49,870 nucleotides of DNA from Chamaesiphon sp. GL140_3_metabinner_129_sub. GTDB lineage: Bacteria > Cyanobacteriota > Cyanobacteriia > Cyanobacteriales > Chamaesiphonaceae. Within the stretch, counting starts at the first letter, position 1, and the number at the start of each line of letters is the position of its first letter. The stretch spans positions 1 through 49,870 of the forward strand of contig JANYIT010000178.1 of NCBI GenBank assembly GCA_025358725.1. The letters run 5' to 3'. The notes under the pieces were generated by a model, which did no database searches, was not told where the DNA came from, and was given only the letters and a program-made list of their open reading frames with translations. Of this stretch, positions 7,235-17,086 are shown in pieces. The position numbers were made by a program, and so were the translations under genes.

Positions 7235-10200
7235 ATGAATACTGCAACTAAAAAGTGGCAATTTTGGATAGACAGAGGTGGCACATTTACCGATATCGTT
7301 GCCCAGCGTCCCGATGGTAAATTGTTAGTGCATAAATTGTTATCCGTCAATCCCGATCGATATGCAGATGCGCCGATTCAAGGAATTCGGGAGATCTTGG
7401 GATTGACTGCGGCGGAGCCGATTCCGGTCGAGGCGATCGAAGTAGTCAAAATGGGAACTACAGTGGCAACCAATGCGCTATTAGAACGCCAAGGCGATCG
7501 CACCCTGTTACTAATCACCAAAGGATTTGGTGACGCATTGCGAATTGGCTATCAAAACCGTCCCCAGATCTTTGCGCGGGAGATTATTCTACCAGAGATG
7601 CTCTACGAGCGGGTAATCGAAGTCAAAGAACGCTACAGCGCACAGGGTGAGGAATTATTGCGGATCGTTCTAGCAGAAGAAATGCGCTTAACCCAAGCGT
7701 TGCAAACTGCTTATGATGACGGCATCCGTGCCTGTGCGATCGTCTTTCTCCACGGTTATCGCTATCCTGCTCACGAACGGCAAGTAGCCGAGATCGCCCA
7801 TCGAATTGGATTTACCCAAGTCTCGGTATCCCATGAAATTAGCCCCTTGATGAAGTTGGTTAGTCGGGGCGATACCACTGTTGTCGATGCTTATTTATCG
7901 CCGATTCTGCGCCGTTATGTCGAGCGAGTGGCTACTCAACTTACGAATACCAAGTTAGAATTCATGAAATCCGATGGCGGACTGACCGACGCGCGGCTAT
8001 TTCAAGGTAAGGATAGCATTCTCTCTGGCCCTGCTGGGGGCATTGTCGGCGCAGTCAAGACCAGTATCGCTGCTGGCTATGACAAAATTATCGGCTTCGA
8101 TATGGGCGGCACCTCCACCGATGTATCGCACTTTAATGGTGACTACGAGCGGACATTGGAAACTGAAGTTGCGGGTGTCCGGCTGCGAGCACCGATGATG
8201 GCAATTCACACTATTGCCGCTGGTGGTGGATCGATCTTGCAATTTGATGGCTCGCGGTACCGCGTCGGGCCGCAATCGGCGGGGGCGCATCCAGGGCCAG
8301 CCTGTTATCGCAATGGTGGTGCGTTGACTGTGACTGATTGTAATGTATTAATTGGCAAAATTCAACCGGATTACTTTCCGCAGGTGTTTGGCTCTGAGGG
8401 GAATTTACCGCTGGACGGATCGATCGTCCGATCGAAATTTGCTGAGTTAACCACTGAGATTAACGCCCAAACAGGGGCTAATCGTACCCCAGAACAAGTA
8501 GCAGCCGGATTTCTGGAGATCGGGATCGATAAAATGGCTAAAGCGATCGCTAAGATCTCGGTACAGCGGGGCTATGATGTCAGTGAGTATACGCTCTGTT
8601 GCTTTGGTGGAGCTGGCGGACAACACGCTTGCCTGATTGCCGAAGCTTTGGGGATGAGCCAAATTTTTATCCATCCGCTGGCGGGGGTGTTATCGGCTTA
8701 TGGCATCGGTGCCGCCGATTTACGCATTTTGAAAGATCGTGCTGTCGAACTGCCGCTCACTGACGATCTACACCCCGATCTGAGCCAAATTTTCGAGGCT
8801 TTGGCGATCGATTGTCGGGCACAAATCGTAGCCCAAGGAACGAGCGCAGATCGAATTCAGATTCTATCCAAAGTTCATCTCCGTTACGAGGGGACTGATT
8901 CGACCTTGACGATCGAATTTGGCACTGTGGCAGAGATGCGATCTCGATTTGAGATCGCTTATCAGCAGCGATACAGTTTCACGATGGCAGATAAAACTCT
9001 GATTGTCGAAGCGGTTTCTGTCGAAGCGATCGGGATGACAGAGCCAATCGTTGAGCCATTATTACCTCAAACCAGGACTACTCCCTGTTTGCCGATCGAC
9101 ACTACCCAGATCTACACCAAAGGTAACTGGCATCGCACCCCGATCTATCGTCGCGAAGATCTTCAACCTGGAGACAAAATTAGCGGTGTGGCTCTAATTA
9201 TCGAACCGACTGGGACTAATGCGATCGAACCTGGTTGGAGTGCGGAACTAACCGATCGCAATGCCCTGATGTTACGCAAAGACGAGCGACAGGAAATTCT
9301 TGCTTCAGTCAGCGGGACAGAATCGCAACCCATTGCTAAACCCGATCCCGTGTTACTGGAAATCTTTAATAATTTGCTAAGAGCGATTGCTGAAGAGATG
9401 GGGATCGTTCTCCAAAACACCAGCTATTCGGTGAATATTAAAGAACGGTTAGATTTCTCTTGTGCGATTTTCGATCGAACCGGACAACTGATTACGAATG
9501 CGCCGCATATTCCCGTCCATCTGGGGTCGATGAGTGAGAGTGTGACTAGTTTGATTCGCGCCAAGGGCGAGGCGATCGTGCCTGGTAATGTTTATATCTC
9601 CAATAATCCTTATAACGGCGGTACCCATTTACCAGATATTACGGCAATCTCGCCAATTTTTATCGATGGGTCGATCGCACCTGAATTCTATGTCGCTTCG
9701 CGGGGGCATCATGCCGATATTGGTGGCATTACCCCAGGCTCGATGCCACCCCATAGTACGCGGATCGATGAAGAAGGGATTTTGATCGATAATTTTCTCT
9801 TGGTAGAGCGCGGGCGGTTCCGCGAGTCAGAACTGCTGGAAATGCTTGAGGCTGGCGATTATTCCGTTCGCAATTTCAATCAGAATTTAGCCGATCTCCA
9901 GGCTCAAATTGCCGCTAACGAGCGCGGCGTACAAGAACTAGTTCGGACGGTCGAAGATTATGGATTAGCACGAGTTCGGGCATATATGCAGCACGTTCGC
10001 GACAATGCCGAGGAGTCAGTGCGCCGAGCGATCGATGTCCTACAAGATGGCAGCTTTACCTATCCGATGGATGACGGCACGGAGATTCGTGTCAAAGTGA
10101 CGATCGATCGCGATACTCGTTCTGCTTGCATCGATTTTACGGGCACATCCCCCCAACAAGCGACTAACTTAAATGCCCCCCTAGCGATCTGTAAATCTGT

Positions 10201-10876
10201 GGTGATGTATGTCTTTCGGACGCTAGTGGATGATGATATTCCCCTGAATGCTGGTTGTCTGGCACCACTCCAAATTATCGTGCCAGAGGGATGTTTGCTC
10301 GATCCGCGCTATCCAGCCGCCGTCGTCGCGGGGAATGTCGAAACCTCGCAAGCGATCGCTAATGCTCTCTATGGTGCGCTGGGTGTGATGGCAGCCGCTC
10401 AGGGGACGATGAATAATTTCACCTTTGGCAACGATCGCTATCAATACTATGAGACGATTTGCGGTGGTTCGGGCGCGGGTCAAAACTTTCATGGTACCGA
10501 TGCCGTGCAAACTCACATGACCAATTCCCGATTGACCGATCCTGAAGTCTTGGAGTGGCGGTTCCCAGTGTTGGTAGAAGAGTTTGCTATTCGCCACGGT
10601 AGCGGGGGAGTTGGTAAATACAGCGGAGGGAATGGCGTAATTCGGCGGATTAAGTTCCGCGAATCAATGACAGCCGCGATTCTATCCGGTCATCGGCTGA
10701 TCGCTCCATTTGGCTTGAATGGCGGCGCAGCAGGTGCGATCGGTCGTAACTCGGTCGAGTACCACGATGGAACGATCGAACTCCTGGGCAGTAAAGCTGA
10801 AGTCGAAATGCAAGCAGATGATGTGTTTGCGATCGAAACCCCTGGCGGTGGTGGATTCAATTTACCAACTATTTAA
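7235..10876 (+). CDS. 5-oxoprolinase / hydantoinase (HyuA-HyuB fusion)
   Basis: A 1213-residue ATP-dependent 5-oxoprolinase, converting 5-oxo-L-proline to glutamate in the gamma-glutamyl cycle. The N-terminal HyuA half (about 1-690) has the ATPase fold with GGTFTDIVA, KMGTTVATNALLER and DMGGTSTDVS. The HyuB half (about 715-1205) has IKERLDFSCAIFD, SNNPYNGGTHLPDI and a glycine-rich end. Its length equals the usual fused eukaryote/bacterial form. The ATG at 7235 has GGAGG 10 nt upstream; an in-frame TTG two codons earlier is possible. A bidirectional terminator follows. Substrate could also be a hydantoin, since the family is shared. Confidence 0.92.
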   Translation: MNTATKKWQFWIDRGGTFTDIVAQRPDGKLLVHKLLSVNPDRYADAPIQGIREILGLTAAEPIPVEAIEVVKMGTTVATNALLERQGDRTLLLITKGFGDALRIGYQNRPQIFAREIILPEMLYERVIEVKERYSAQGEELLRIVLAEEMRLTQALQTAYDDGIRACAIVFLHGYRYPAHERQVAEIAHRIGFTQVSVSHEISPLMKLVSRGDTTVVDAYLSPILRRYVERVATQLTNTKLEFMKSDGGLTDARLFQGKDSILSGPAGGIVGAVKTSIAAGYDKIIGFDMGGTSTDVSHFNGDYERTLETEVAGVRLRAPMMAIHTIAAGGGSILQFDGSRYRVGPQSAGAHPGPACYRNGGALTVTDCNVLIGKIQPDYFPQVFGSEGNLPLDGSIVRSKFAELTTEINAQTGANRTPEQVAAGFLEIGIDKMAKAIAKISVQRGYDVSEYTLCCFGGAGGQHACLIAEALGMSQIFIHPLAGVLSAYGIGAADLRILKDRAVELPLTDDLHPDLSQIFEALAIDCRAQIVAQGTSADRIQILSKVHLRYEGTDSTLTIEFGTVAEMRSRFEIAYQQRYSFTMADKTLIVEAVSVEAIGMTEPIVEPLLPQTRTTPCLPIDTTQIYTKGNWHRTPIYRREDLQPGDKISGVALIIEPTGTNAIEPGWSAELTDRNALMLRKDERQEILASVSGTESQPIAKPDPVLLEIFNNLLRAIAEEMGIVLQNTSYSVNIKERLDFSCAIFDRTGQLITNAPHIPVHLGSMSESVTSLIRAKGEAIVPGNVYISNNPYNGGTHLPDITAISPIFIDGSIAPEFYVASRGHHADIGGITPGSMPPHSTRIDEEGILIDNFLLVERGRFRESELLEMLEAGDYSVRNFNQNLADLQAQIAANERGVQELVRTVEDYGLARVRAYMQHVRDNAEESVRRAIDVLQDGSFTYPMDDGTEIRVKVTIDRDTRSACIDFTGTSPQQATNLNAPLAICKSVVMYVFRTLVDDDIPLNAGCLAPLQIIVPEGCLLDPRYPAAVVAGNVETSQAIANALYGALGVMAAAQGTMNNFTFGNDRYQYYETICGGSGAGQNFHGTDAVQTHMTNSRLTDPEVLEWRFPVLVEEFAIRHGSGGVGKYSGGNGVIRRIKFRESMTAAILSGHRLIAPFGLNGGAAGAIGRNSVEYHDGTIELLGSKAEVEMQADDVFAIETPGGGGFNLPTI

Positions 10877-10881
10877 GTAAA

Positions 10882-10918
10882 ATCTTATCAACATCGAGCG
10901 AGTAGATGTTGATAAGAT
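10882..10918. terminator. Bidirectional terminator between convergent genes
   Basis: A 14-bp perfect stem (10882-10895 with 10905-10918, 9-nt loop) lies just after the 5-oxoprolinase stop and just after the stop of the convergent gene at 10951. U-rich flanks are modest on both strands. Confidence 0.7.
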
Positions 10919-10950
10919 CTCTGGGTTTCACACCCTAATTTAATTATCAG

Positions 10951-11508
10951 TCACTGAGTGTTACAACTTTTGGGATCGAACTCTACTTGATATTGATAGA
11001 GAACAGGTTTATCTCTATCTGCTGCTGGACGTTCTCTATCTGACTTAGTTGCATTCTGCATTCCAATAGTTGCCACAATGTCTAACAAATTTTTATTTAC
11101 TGGATTATTATCAGTCGTGGATATCCAACTGTCTGGGATGGCAGGTAAGTTAATATCCTCGCCGACAGGCACTTTATCGGTTACGACTAATAGAAGAATA
11201 AATGGAGGCTGTCTAATTTGTGAACAAGTTATGCCTAATGGATAGCTTGCTAACAATTTCTTTGGTGGATACATCTTTAGATTTGGATATTTTCTTAAAT
11301 AATCAAGGACTTTATTTTTTACTACTTGTATATATCTATTTTGAACACCATCTGTATCAGTGCTTTTTGAATTACCTAGCTGTTGTACTGTCTGTTCAGC
11401 AATAGATGGTTGTGCCACTAGCTGATGCAGATGTAGACAAACAGAAAAAATACTTAGCCAGCTAAAGAAAATTGACTTGTGGATTGTACATATTAATTTG
11501 CTTCTCAT
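10951..11508 (-). CDS. Exported protein of unknown function
   Basis: A 185-residue protein with an N-terminal signal-like segment (basic MRSKLICTIHK, then a hydrophobic stretch to about residue 32, followed by VAQPS as a possible signal peptidase site). The mature part is polar and contains a helix KNKVLDYLRKYPNLKM and a beta-rich core with two cysteines (ITCSQI and PKSCNTQ). I do not recognise a family. The protein is probably periplasmic or cell-surface. It converges on the 5-oxoprolinase gene and shares its terminator. Confidence 0.7.
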   Translation of the reverse strand: MRSKLICTIHKSIFFSWLSIFSVCLHLHQLVAQPSIAEQTVQQLGNSKSTDTDGVQNRYIQVVKNKVLDYLRKYPNLKMYPPKKLLASYPLGITCSQIRQPPFILLLVVTDKVPVGEDINLPAIPDSWISTTDNNPVNKNLLDIVATIGMQNATKSDRERPAADRDKPVLYQYQVEFDPKSCNTQ

Positions 11509-11578
11509 TCTCTTAATTTATCTTTAATTTTGATGGTTATGTTAGAGGATGTTTGGAAATACGGAGAGTATAAAATAT

Positions 11579-11701
11579 TTAGGCAAGTCTCCGTAGTATA
11601 AGTCGAATCATAGCAATGTGGATGAGAGCTTGGCTAAAAGTGCCCAACGCGCCAAAAATGTACTTTTTCATTTCAAACCTTTGCCACGTCAAGCTTTCCA
11701 C
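11579..11701 (-). pseudogene. IS5-like transposase C-terminal remnant
   Basis: The minus-strand frame ending at 11579 reads FGALGTFSQALIHIAMIRLI, then LRRLA and a stop. This matches the usual end of IS5/IS4-type transposases (...EAMIYIAMIRLMLRRLA). The catalytic part is absent and no complete element ends were found, so it is a decayed fragment in the 330-bp space between two genes. The rest of that gap (11509-11578 and 11702-11838) shows nothing I can identify. Confidence 0.55.
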
Positions 11702-11838
11702 AATTTAACTGGCTGACGATCGAGCGTGCAACATCCGATCGCGTATCTGGATTTTCTACATTCTGAATCTGGCAAAGGTTCTCGCACTAAAAACCAGCAC
11801 AAACTCAATAATTAACTTTGAGAGGCTCAAAACCCAAT

Positions 11839-14800
11839 TTACATTTTACAAATCGTTTTGACTTTATCATTACTGCTATTAGATCGATCGGATTGAAAAT
11901 ATCCTTGTTTCAACCAATCGCAACCCTGCTCGATTAGTTTCGGTATTTCGCGATCGATCTGCCAGACTCTCGGCATCATATCATCACCACCAGCTAATAA
12001 ATATTTACCATCTTTGCTAAAGTTGATGCTTCTGATCGTACCCCAATATCCCTTAAAGTCAGCAATTTGATGACCTTCGAGATCCCAAATTTTTAGGGCA
12101 GCACCAGCCCCACCCGTAGCTATATTGGCATCTCCACTAATTGCAATATTTTCTGTCCCAGCTTGATAAGTTTCGATCGGTCCCTCGATTATTTTACCGT
12201 CTAGATTCGATCGCCAGATTTTACCTTCTTTGCTAACGATCGTCAAAGATCGATCGTCTTCACCAAATCCAATTACTACTTTACTGCTATCATCTCGTTC
12301 GCTATTAACAGTAAATTTATATACAACTGGTTTTTCAGCAGGTAGATTATTAACATTTTTGATTAAAGCAACTCGACCTTTTTCGGCACCTACAGCCAGA
12401 TTATTACCATCTTTGCTAAAACGCAAAGATAGAGCGAAATATTTCTTATTTAAATATTCCAAATCCTGTTTGTGAATTAATTTTCGATTTACCAGTTTAT
12501 TATCTCTAATCTCAAGTTGCCAAATCCTGACACTATCCCCCTTGACTCCAGTTGTTGCTAATAGATATCGATCTGACTTATTATCATAACGCCAATCGAT
12601 ACTCTGGATTTCAGCTTGATTTGTATTAAACGAATCAATTTCTTTGATTTTATTGTCCTTTATTCTTAAAAAACTAATCATGCCATTAGTATCGCCAGCA
12701 GCAATCAGTCTCGATGTCTTGTCAGAAGTAGGTGCAATCCGAATTGACTTAAATTCAACTGCTTTTCCATCCTTATTTTTTTTATCAATACTATCTTGTT
12801 GCTGAGGTATTTTCCCTAGTTGATGAGACCACCAGATAATTTTTCCGTCATCTCCTGCTGTAGTAAAATATCTATGATTATCGGGATCGAAGCGGACACT
12901 AGTAATGTTATCTCGATGCTTATTTGAAGTCATAATTTCTGGGATCTTCCAAATGCGAATCATGCTATCTTGTTGACCGCTGGTTGCTAATTGGCGAATG
13001 TTGTCATCTTTTCGATCAAAGTTAGGATTAAATCTCATACTGTCGATCGCACCTTGATGACCTTTAAACTCCGTAACTAATTTGCCATTTTCAAGATTCC
13101 AAATTCTGACAGAGCTACCATTGCTTGTGGTTGGATCTTTGGCAGATGCTGTTGCCAATATCTTGCCATCTGGACTAAATCTAACTGTTTTAACTTCGCC
13201 AATGTGAGTATTAATCGATTTGAGATATTTTCCGTCACTAGTCCAGAGCCTCACAGTACCATCATCGCCACCAGTAGCTATTTCATAAAGTGGAGAAGCT
13301 TGAAATGTCATGGGCTTAAAGTTAATGCTATTAACAGAGCCAATGTGACCTGCAAGAGTATTAATGAGATTACCTTCTAAATCCCAAATTTTAGCAGTGC
13401 CATCTTTTCCCGCAGTACCAATTAGATTTTTTTGACTATTTATGTTTAGAGACATAACTCCATTTACATGAGCGAGGTGACTCCATACCTGTGTTAATTG
13501 ATGGTTCTGAAGATCGATCGACCATTTGGTGAGGATGCCATCAGTTTTGCCAGTACTGAATATATATCTCTTATCTTCAGTTAAGAGTACATTGTTTACT
13601 CCACCTTCACGATCTAGATCGTTTGGTGTATGTGCGTTGGTTTTTTCAGCAATTGGACGATCTAACTTAGTGGGTTGGTTGATATTCCATTGCCAGAGGG
13701 CAATCGTCCCATCACTACTACCAGTAGCAAAAAGATCTTCACAATTAGAGCTGGATTGGCGCACACTATTAATTTTAATTTCTGATTTTAAAGTGACGAT
13801 TTCTATCTGTTCTTCTTGCTGTTTTTGTCGATCCCAAAGATTAATCGTGCCATCACTTCCAGCGGCAATTATTCGATCGTTCGAGCAAAAATTAACAGCA
13901 TTAATTCCCTCCTGATGTGTATTGATTTCATCGATCTCTTGAATGCTATCAACTATTTTTTGTAGAGCTAGCTTGGCTGTATATGTTGAGCTAGATGATG
14001 ATTGAATATTTTGAGATTTATTGGCATTAACAATTGCTGCTTTAAGCGTATCGATCGGTGCAAATTCATATTGTCTAACTATCTGATTACTAGTCTGGTC
14101 TAATTGATTAATTTGGTCTGAGATTTTGAGGCTACGATCGAACCAAAATAATGTAAATAATAAGATCGATCCGATGACAATTAGTATGGATAGAATTTTA
14201 ATGAGTTTACTAATTCTGCTTTTGATTTTAGCTAGCTTTCGATCTGTCCTAGTAGCTTGGCTAACGTCGATGAATTTCGCACCATCAATTCCGATTGATT
14301 GATTGTGTTGCCATTGAAAATCTTTCCATACAATTGCTTCATCTAGGGCATCACCTCTGAGCAGTAATGTATCTGGTCGTCCGTTATCTAGCCAATTTGT
14401 TAGAGCTGTACTATAAGGACAAATATTCGCCAACTCTCGATCGATCCAACCACGATCGAACACCCGTGTATAGATTTGATTACAAACTTGTAACTTGCCA
14501 TCTCGCTCGACGATCAATCCTGATAGTTTTAGTGCTTGTTGTTCTCGACTATGATTAGCACCCAGGCTAGATTCGGATGTGATAATATTTCGATATTGTT
14601 GCAGCAAATAGCTAGATATCTCCCGATTGGCTAGCAAGCGAGCTTCGATCGTTCTCAGATGAACTGGATTATCTCGATCTTTCCAATTCTCAACGATCTT
14701 GGTACTAACGATCTCGCTGATGGCAATCGCTGGAAATTCTACTACTAATTGACATAACTTCTGGGTCAGAAAAGGTTGTCCTCCCGTCCAGTTTAGTACT

Positions 14801-15495
14801 TCTTCAATTTCCTGGTTTGGATGGTCAGATACATCGGTAAGACCCTGGATCAATGGCGATAGATCGTCAGTTAATTTATTAAAGCCATTTAGCTCGATCG
14901 ACCTCCCGATATTAAACGGAGTACGCTGCTTATCTTTAATTAAATCGGTAGGTGCTGCGACTCCTAGTAAAACAAAGGATAACCGCTGATATTTAGCACT
15001 ATTAGCTTGCAGTTCGGCATACTTTCTGATTAGTCCAAAGAAATCATCAGTAAATGTTCCTAAGCTCAGAACTTTATCAATCTCATCAACAAAAATAATA
15101 ATTCTGCCGGAAATGCGATCGAGCACGATTTCATCGATGAATTTGCCTAATCTTTTGACATCAGAGAGGTGGGGATGAGTATGCCAAAAAGTTGCTAATT
15201 CTGGCTCCAACTCAAATTCAGTGGCTAGTTCATCCGCGATCGAATAGTACCATTGCGCCGCACCAATCCCCGCAGATCCAACTCCAGTGAGATCTATATC
15301 GACACAAGCTACACCCTCAGCCACCAATCTTTGAATCGTTCGCAGTTTAAGACTAGATTTCCCCATTTGGCGAGAGGTTAAAATATAACAAAATTCCCCA
15401 GCCTGAAGATATGCCTGCAAGTCTCGATCCGCTTGTCTCACAACGTATGTAGGCGCATTTGCGGGGAGACTACCACCAATTTTATAGGTTGTCAT
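11839..15495 (-). CDS. AAA-like NTPase with WD40 beta-propellers, membrane-anchored
   Basis: A 1218-residue cyanobacterial-type protein. Residues 1-350 form a STAND/AAA_35-like NTPase with Walker A SRQMGKSS (41-48) and Walker B RIIIFVDEID (131-140). A linker is followed by one membrane helix at about 430-450 (ILSILIVIGSILLFTLFW). From about 520 to the end there are many WD40 repeats (IIAAGSDGTINLWD, IATGGDDGTVRLWT, LLAGGDDMMPRVWQ), enough for about two propellers. The first Walker glycine pattern is a known variant in this family. Such proteins are thought to sense ligands or proteins and signal, but the specific role is unknown. No clear Shine-Dalgarno precedes the ATG. Confidence 0.85.
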   Translation of the reverse strand: MTTYKIGGSLPANAPTYVVRQADRDLQAYLQAGEFCYILTSRQMGKSSLKLRTIQRLVAEGVACVDIDLTGVGSAGIGAAQWYYSIADELATEFELEPELATFWHTHPHLSDVKRLGKFIDEIVLDRISGRIIIFVDEIDKVLSLGTFTDDFFGLIRKYAELQANSAKYQRLSFVLLGVAAPTDLIKDKQRTPFNIGRSIELNGFNKLTDDLSPLIQGLTDVSDHPNQEIEEVLNWTGGQPFLTQKLCQLVVEFPAIAISEIVSTKIVENWKDRDNPVHLRTIEARLLANREISSYLLQQYRNIITSESSLGANHSREQQALKLSGLIVERDGKLQVCNQIYTRVFDRGWIDRELANICPYSTALTNWLDNGRPDTLLLRGDALDEAIVWKDFQWQHNQSIGIDGAKFIDVSQATRTDRKLAKIKSRISKLIKILSILIVIGSILLFTLFWFDRSLKISDQINQLDQTSNQIVRQYEFAPIDTLKAAIVNANKSQNIQSSSSSTYTAKLALQKIVDSIQEIDEINTHQEGINAVNFCSNDRIIAAGSDGTINLWDRQKQQEEQIEIVTLKSEIKINSVRQSSSNCEDLFATGSSDGTIALWQWNINQPTKLDRPIAEKTNAHTPNDLDREGGVNNVLLTEDKRYIFSTGKTDGILTKWSIDLQNHQLTQVWSHLAHVNGVMSLNINSQKNLIGTAGKDGTAKIWDLEGNLINTLAGHIGSVNSINFKPMTFQASPLYEIATGGDDGTVRLWTSDGKYLKSINTHIGEVKTVRFSPDGKILATASAKDPTTSNGSSVRIWNLENGKLVTEFKGHQGAIDSMRFNPNFDRKDDNIRQLATSGQQDSMIRIWKIPEIMTSNKHRDNITSVRFDPDNHRYFTTAGDDGKIIWWSHQLGKIPQQQDSIDKKNKDGKAVEFKSIRIAPTSDKTSRLIAAGDTNGMISFLRIKDNKIKEIDSFNTNQAEIQSIDWRYDNKSDRYLLATTGVKGDSVRIWQLEIRDNKLVNRKLIHKQDLEYLNKKYFALSLRFSKDGNNLAVGAEKGRVALIKNVNNLPAEKPVVYKFTVNSERDDSSKVVIGFGEDDRSLTIVSKEGKIWRSNLDGKIIEGPIETYQAGTENIAISGDANIATGGAGAALKIWDLEGHQIADFKGYWGTIRSINFSKDGKYLLAGGDDMMPRVWQIDREIPKLIEQGCDWLKQGYFQSDRSNSSNDKVKTICKM

Positions 15496-15564
15496 GGATC
15501 TGTTATTGATGAGCGAACGATCGGCTTAACTTTGGAGCTGTCTTGATGCGCTAAATGTGACTAT

Positions 15565-15697
15565 CCACTAATAATGTAAGTAGATCTGAATAGTTAGCGG
15601 GATGAGGGGGGACTACTCAAAACTAGTCGGGACATAGGATCTAGCCTTTTAAGTTACAATCCTTACAATTTTCACCAGCCACTAATAACGTGAGTAG
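15565..15697 (+). repeat. Two direct 19-bp repeats in the 15.5-15.9 kb gap
   Basis: CCACTAATAATGTAAGTAG (15565-15583) recurs with two changes at 15679-15697. The copies lie 114 bp apart in the 454-bp non-coding stretch between the AAA/WD40 gene and the first phage gene. A weaker, partly inverted version (CTACTCTAATGTA) follows at 15711-15723. They may be transposase-binding sites of the prophage end or regulator sites; the sequence alone does not decide. Confidence 0.5.
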
Positions 15698-15886
15698 CTG
15701 AAAGTGTTACCTACTCTAATGTATAGCTTGTAGCCTATTTTCATTTCGCAACACTAACCAAGTAGTGTAAAACTATGAAAATTCTACAATCATAATACGA
15801 CGATCTTTTTCTGAAGAGAGAAGAACTGGATAGTTTTTTAATCAACAACAATTAAGCCAAAACAATCAGGTTGAAAAGAGTGATTG

Positions 15887-15895
15887 TGATATAAT
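15887..15895 (+). promoter_or_regulatory. Extended -10 promoter of the antirepressor gene
   Basis: TG-A-TATAAT is a perfect extended -10 box. No good -35 is correctly spaced (TTGAAA at 15871 is only 13 nt away). Transcription would start near 15902, just ahead of a large hairpin. Confidence 0.55.
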
Positions 15896-15910
15896 AATTG
15901 TATGTTCACG

Positions 15911-15951
15911 ACAGAGCCGAATTCAATCTAGAAGTCTGAATCCGGCTCTGT
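15911..15951 (+). promoter_or_regulatory. 15-bp hairpin at the start of the antirepressor transcript
   Basis: Arms 15911-15925 and 15937-15951 pair at 14 of 15 positions (ACAGAGCCGAATTCA). It lies between the extended -10 box and the ATG at 15974. No U-tract follows, so it is a leader structure, operator or attenuator rather than a simple terminator. Confidence 0.5.
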
Positions 15952-15973
15952 GACTAACCCAGTAAAAGTTAAT

Positions 15974-16849
15974 ATGTCTATCGTACCAGGAATATCAACC
16001 AATTTGGTTTTCGGTTTGTATAAGTCTCAAGAAGAGTTTCCTGTGAATTTCGATATTGCTTGGCAGTGGCTAGGATTTACTCGAAAGGATAACGCTAAAA
16101 GGTCATTGTTGGAATGTGGATTTGAAGAAGACGTAGACCTCCTCATTAAAGAGGAGAGTACGGAGAGCCAGTTTGGAACGCCTGAAGAGCAAATTCAATT
16201 AACAGTTGATTGCTTTAAAATGTGGTCGATGATGGTTGGCACAGAACGAGGTAAGGAAGTTCGTCTATATTTCCTGCAATGCGAGAAACAGTTGAAGAAG
16301 CTGCAATCTAAGCCATTAGCGGATTCGCAAGTGATATCGGAGCTATCGGGTAATATCGATCTAGACAATCTAAGCTTCCGCACACTGTCAAAGCTAGCCG
16401 ATCTCAGCGATTTCCGTCGGAATCCAGAGTTGATGCGTTGGAATAATTTGAAGCTATGCAAAACTTTGGATGGTATCAACCCAGTTTTGATAGAAATGCC
16501 TGAAGATGTCATCAGTTATCTCTATGCCAAATTTTGCATCGAGACTGACTGTTATCAAAAATCGCTTGAATCTAAAAACCCCTTTACTGTCAATTTAGCC
16601 AAGAATGCAATTAAAGAACATCAGAAAATTGTAAACAAGTCCAAGTATATCAATGCGGCGAAGGAGTTTCAGAAGAAAATCGATCTACACCCTTTTATCT
16701 CATTGTCTGAACGAAGGTCTGATCTTTTCATGCGATCGATTCAGACTCGACAACGGATCGATCCTCGCCTGCTAGCTGAAGCAAACAAGCTTTTGTCAGA
16801 TTGCTTTGCAAGTTTATCGACTCAACAGCAACTTGGATGTGGCATGTAA
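15974..16849 (+). CDS. AntA/AntB-type phage antirepressor
   Basis: A 291-residue protein (ATG at 15974; an in-frame GTG at 15950 would lie in the leader hairpin). The N-terminal 110 residues match the AntA/AntB or MSV199-like antirepressor domain: FPVNFDIAWQWLGFTRKDNA, GFEEDVDLL and a helix ending RLYFLQCEKQLKK. The C-terminal half is helical and I do not recognise it. Antirepressors of this kind bind and inactivate the prophage repressor to trigger induction. It is the first gene of a rightward module, with its own promoter and a terminator 12 nt after the stop. Confidence 0.75.
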   Translation: MSIVPGISTNLVFGLYKSQEEFPVNFDIAWQWLGFTRKDNAKRSLLECGFEEDVDLLIKEESTESQFGTPEEQIQLTVDCFKMWSMMVGTERGKEVRLYFLQCEKQLKKLQSKPLADSQVISELSGNIDLDNLSFRTLSKLADLSDFRRNPELMRWNNLKLCKTLDGINPVLIEMPEDVISYLYAKFCIETDCYQKSLESKNPFTVNLAKNAIKEHQKIVNKSKYINAAKEFQKKIDLHPFISLSERRSDLFMRSIQTRQRIDPRLLAEANKLLSDCFASLSTQQQLGCGM

Positions 16850-16860
16850 CTAAATAACCT

Positions 16861-16893
16861 AAAGCGGCTCAGACATCATACTTGAGCCGCTTT
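16861..16893 (+). terminator. Hairpin after the antirepressor gene
   Basis: An 11-bp perfect stem AAAGCGGCTCA/TGAGCCGCTTT (16861-16871 with 16883-16893) begins 12 nt after the stop. The U-run is only three residues, so termination may be partial. Confidence 0.65.
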
Positions 16894-16924
16894 ACATACT
16901 AATGAAATCCAAGATCTTGAAAAT

Positions 16925-17086
16925 ATGTGCAAGGAATTAAATGATGAGATCGAGCGAGGGGAAAAAGCAATCAAGGATATTGCTCTACACTTAATTGCAA
17001 TGGGTGCGGTTAATTTAGATCGCACTATTGCGATCGAGAACTGCATTATTAATATCAAGGTTAATATCAAAGCGAAAATTACTTGA
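16925..17086 (+). CDS. Small helical protein before RusA
   Basis: A 53-residue open frame (MCKELNDEIERGEKAIKDIA, ending IKVNIKAKIT). Its TGA overlaps the TTG start of the RusA-like gene, which suggests translational coupling. No Shine-Dalgarno is visible and the frame has no earlier ATG. Amphipathic helix composition. No family recognised. Confidence 0.45.
   Translation: MCKELNDEIERGEKAIKDIALHLIAMGAVNLDRTIAIENCIINIKVNIKAKIT

Noticed and set aside
13526-13915. Plus-strand open frame opposite the WD40 region
   Set aside because: Antisense to a well-supported gene, leucine/serine-rich and without a start signal; a shadow of WD40 codon usage.
15950-15973. GTG start for the antirepressor, eight codons upstream
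   Set aside because: It falls in the arm of the leader hairpin and adds residues that family members do not seem to need; the ATG at 15974 is preferred, not proven.
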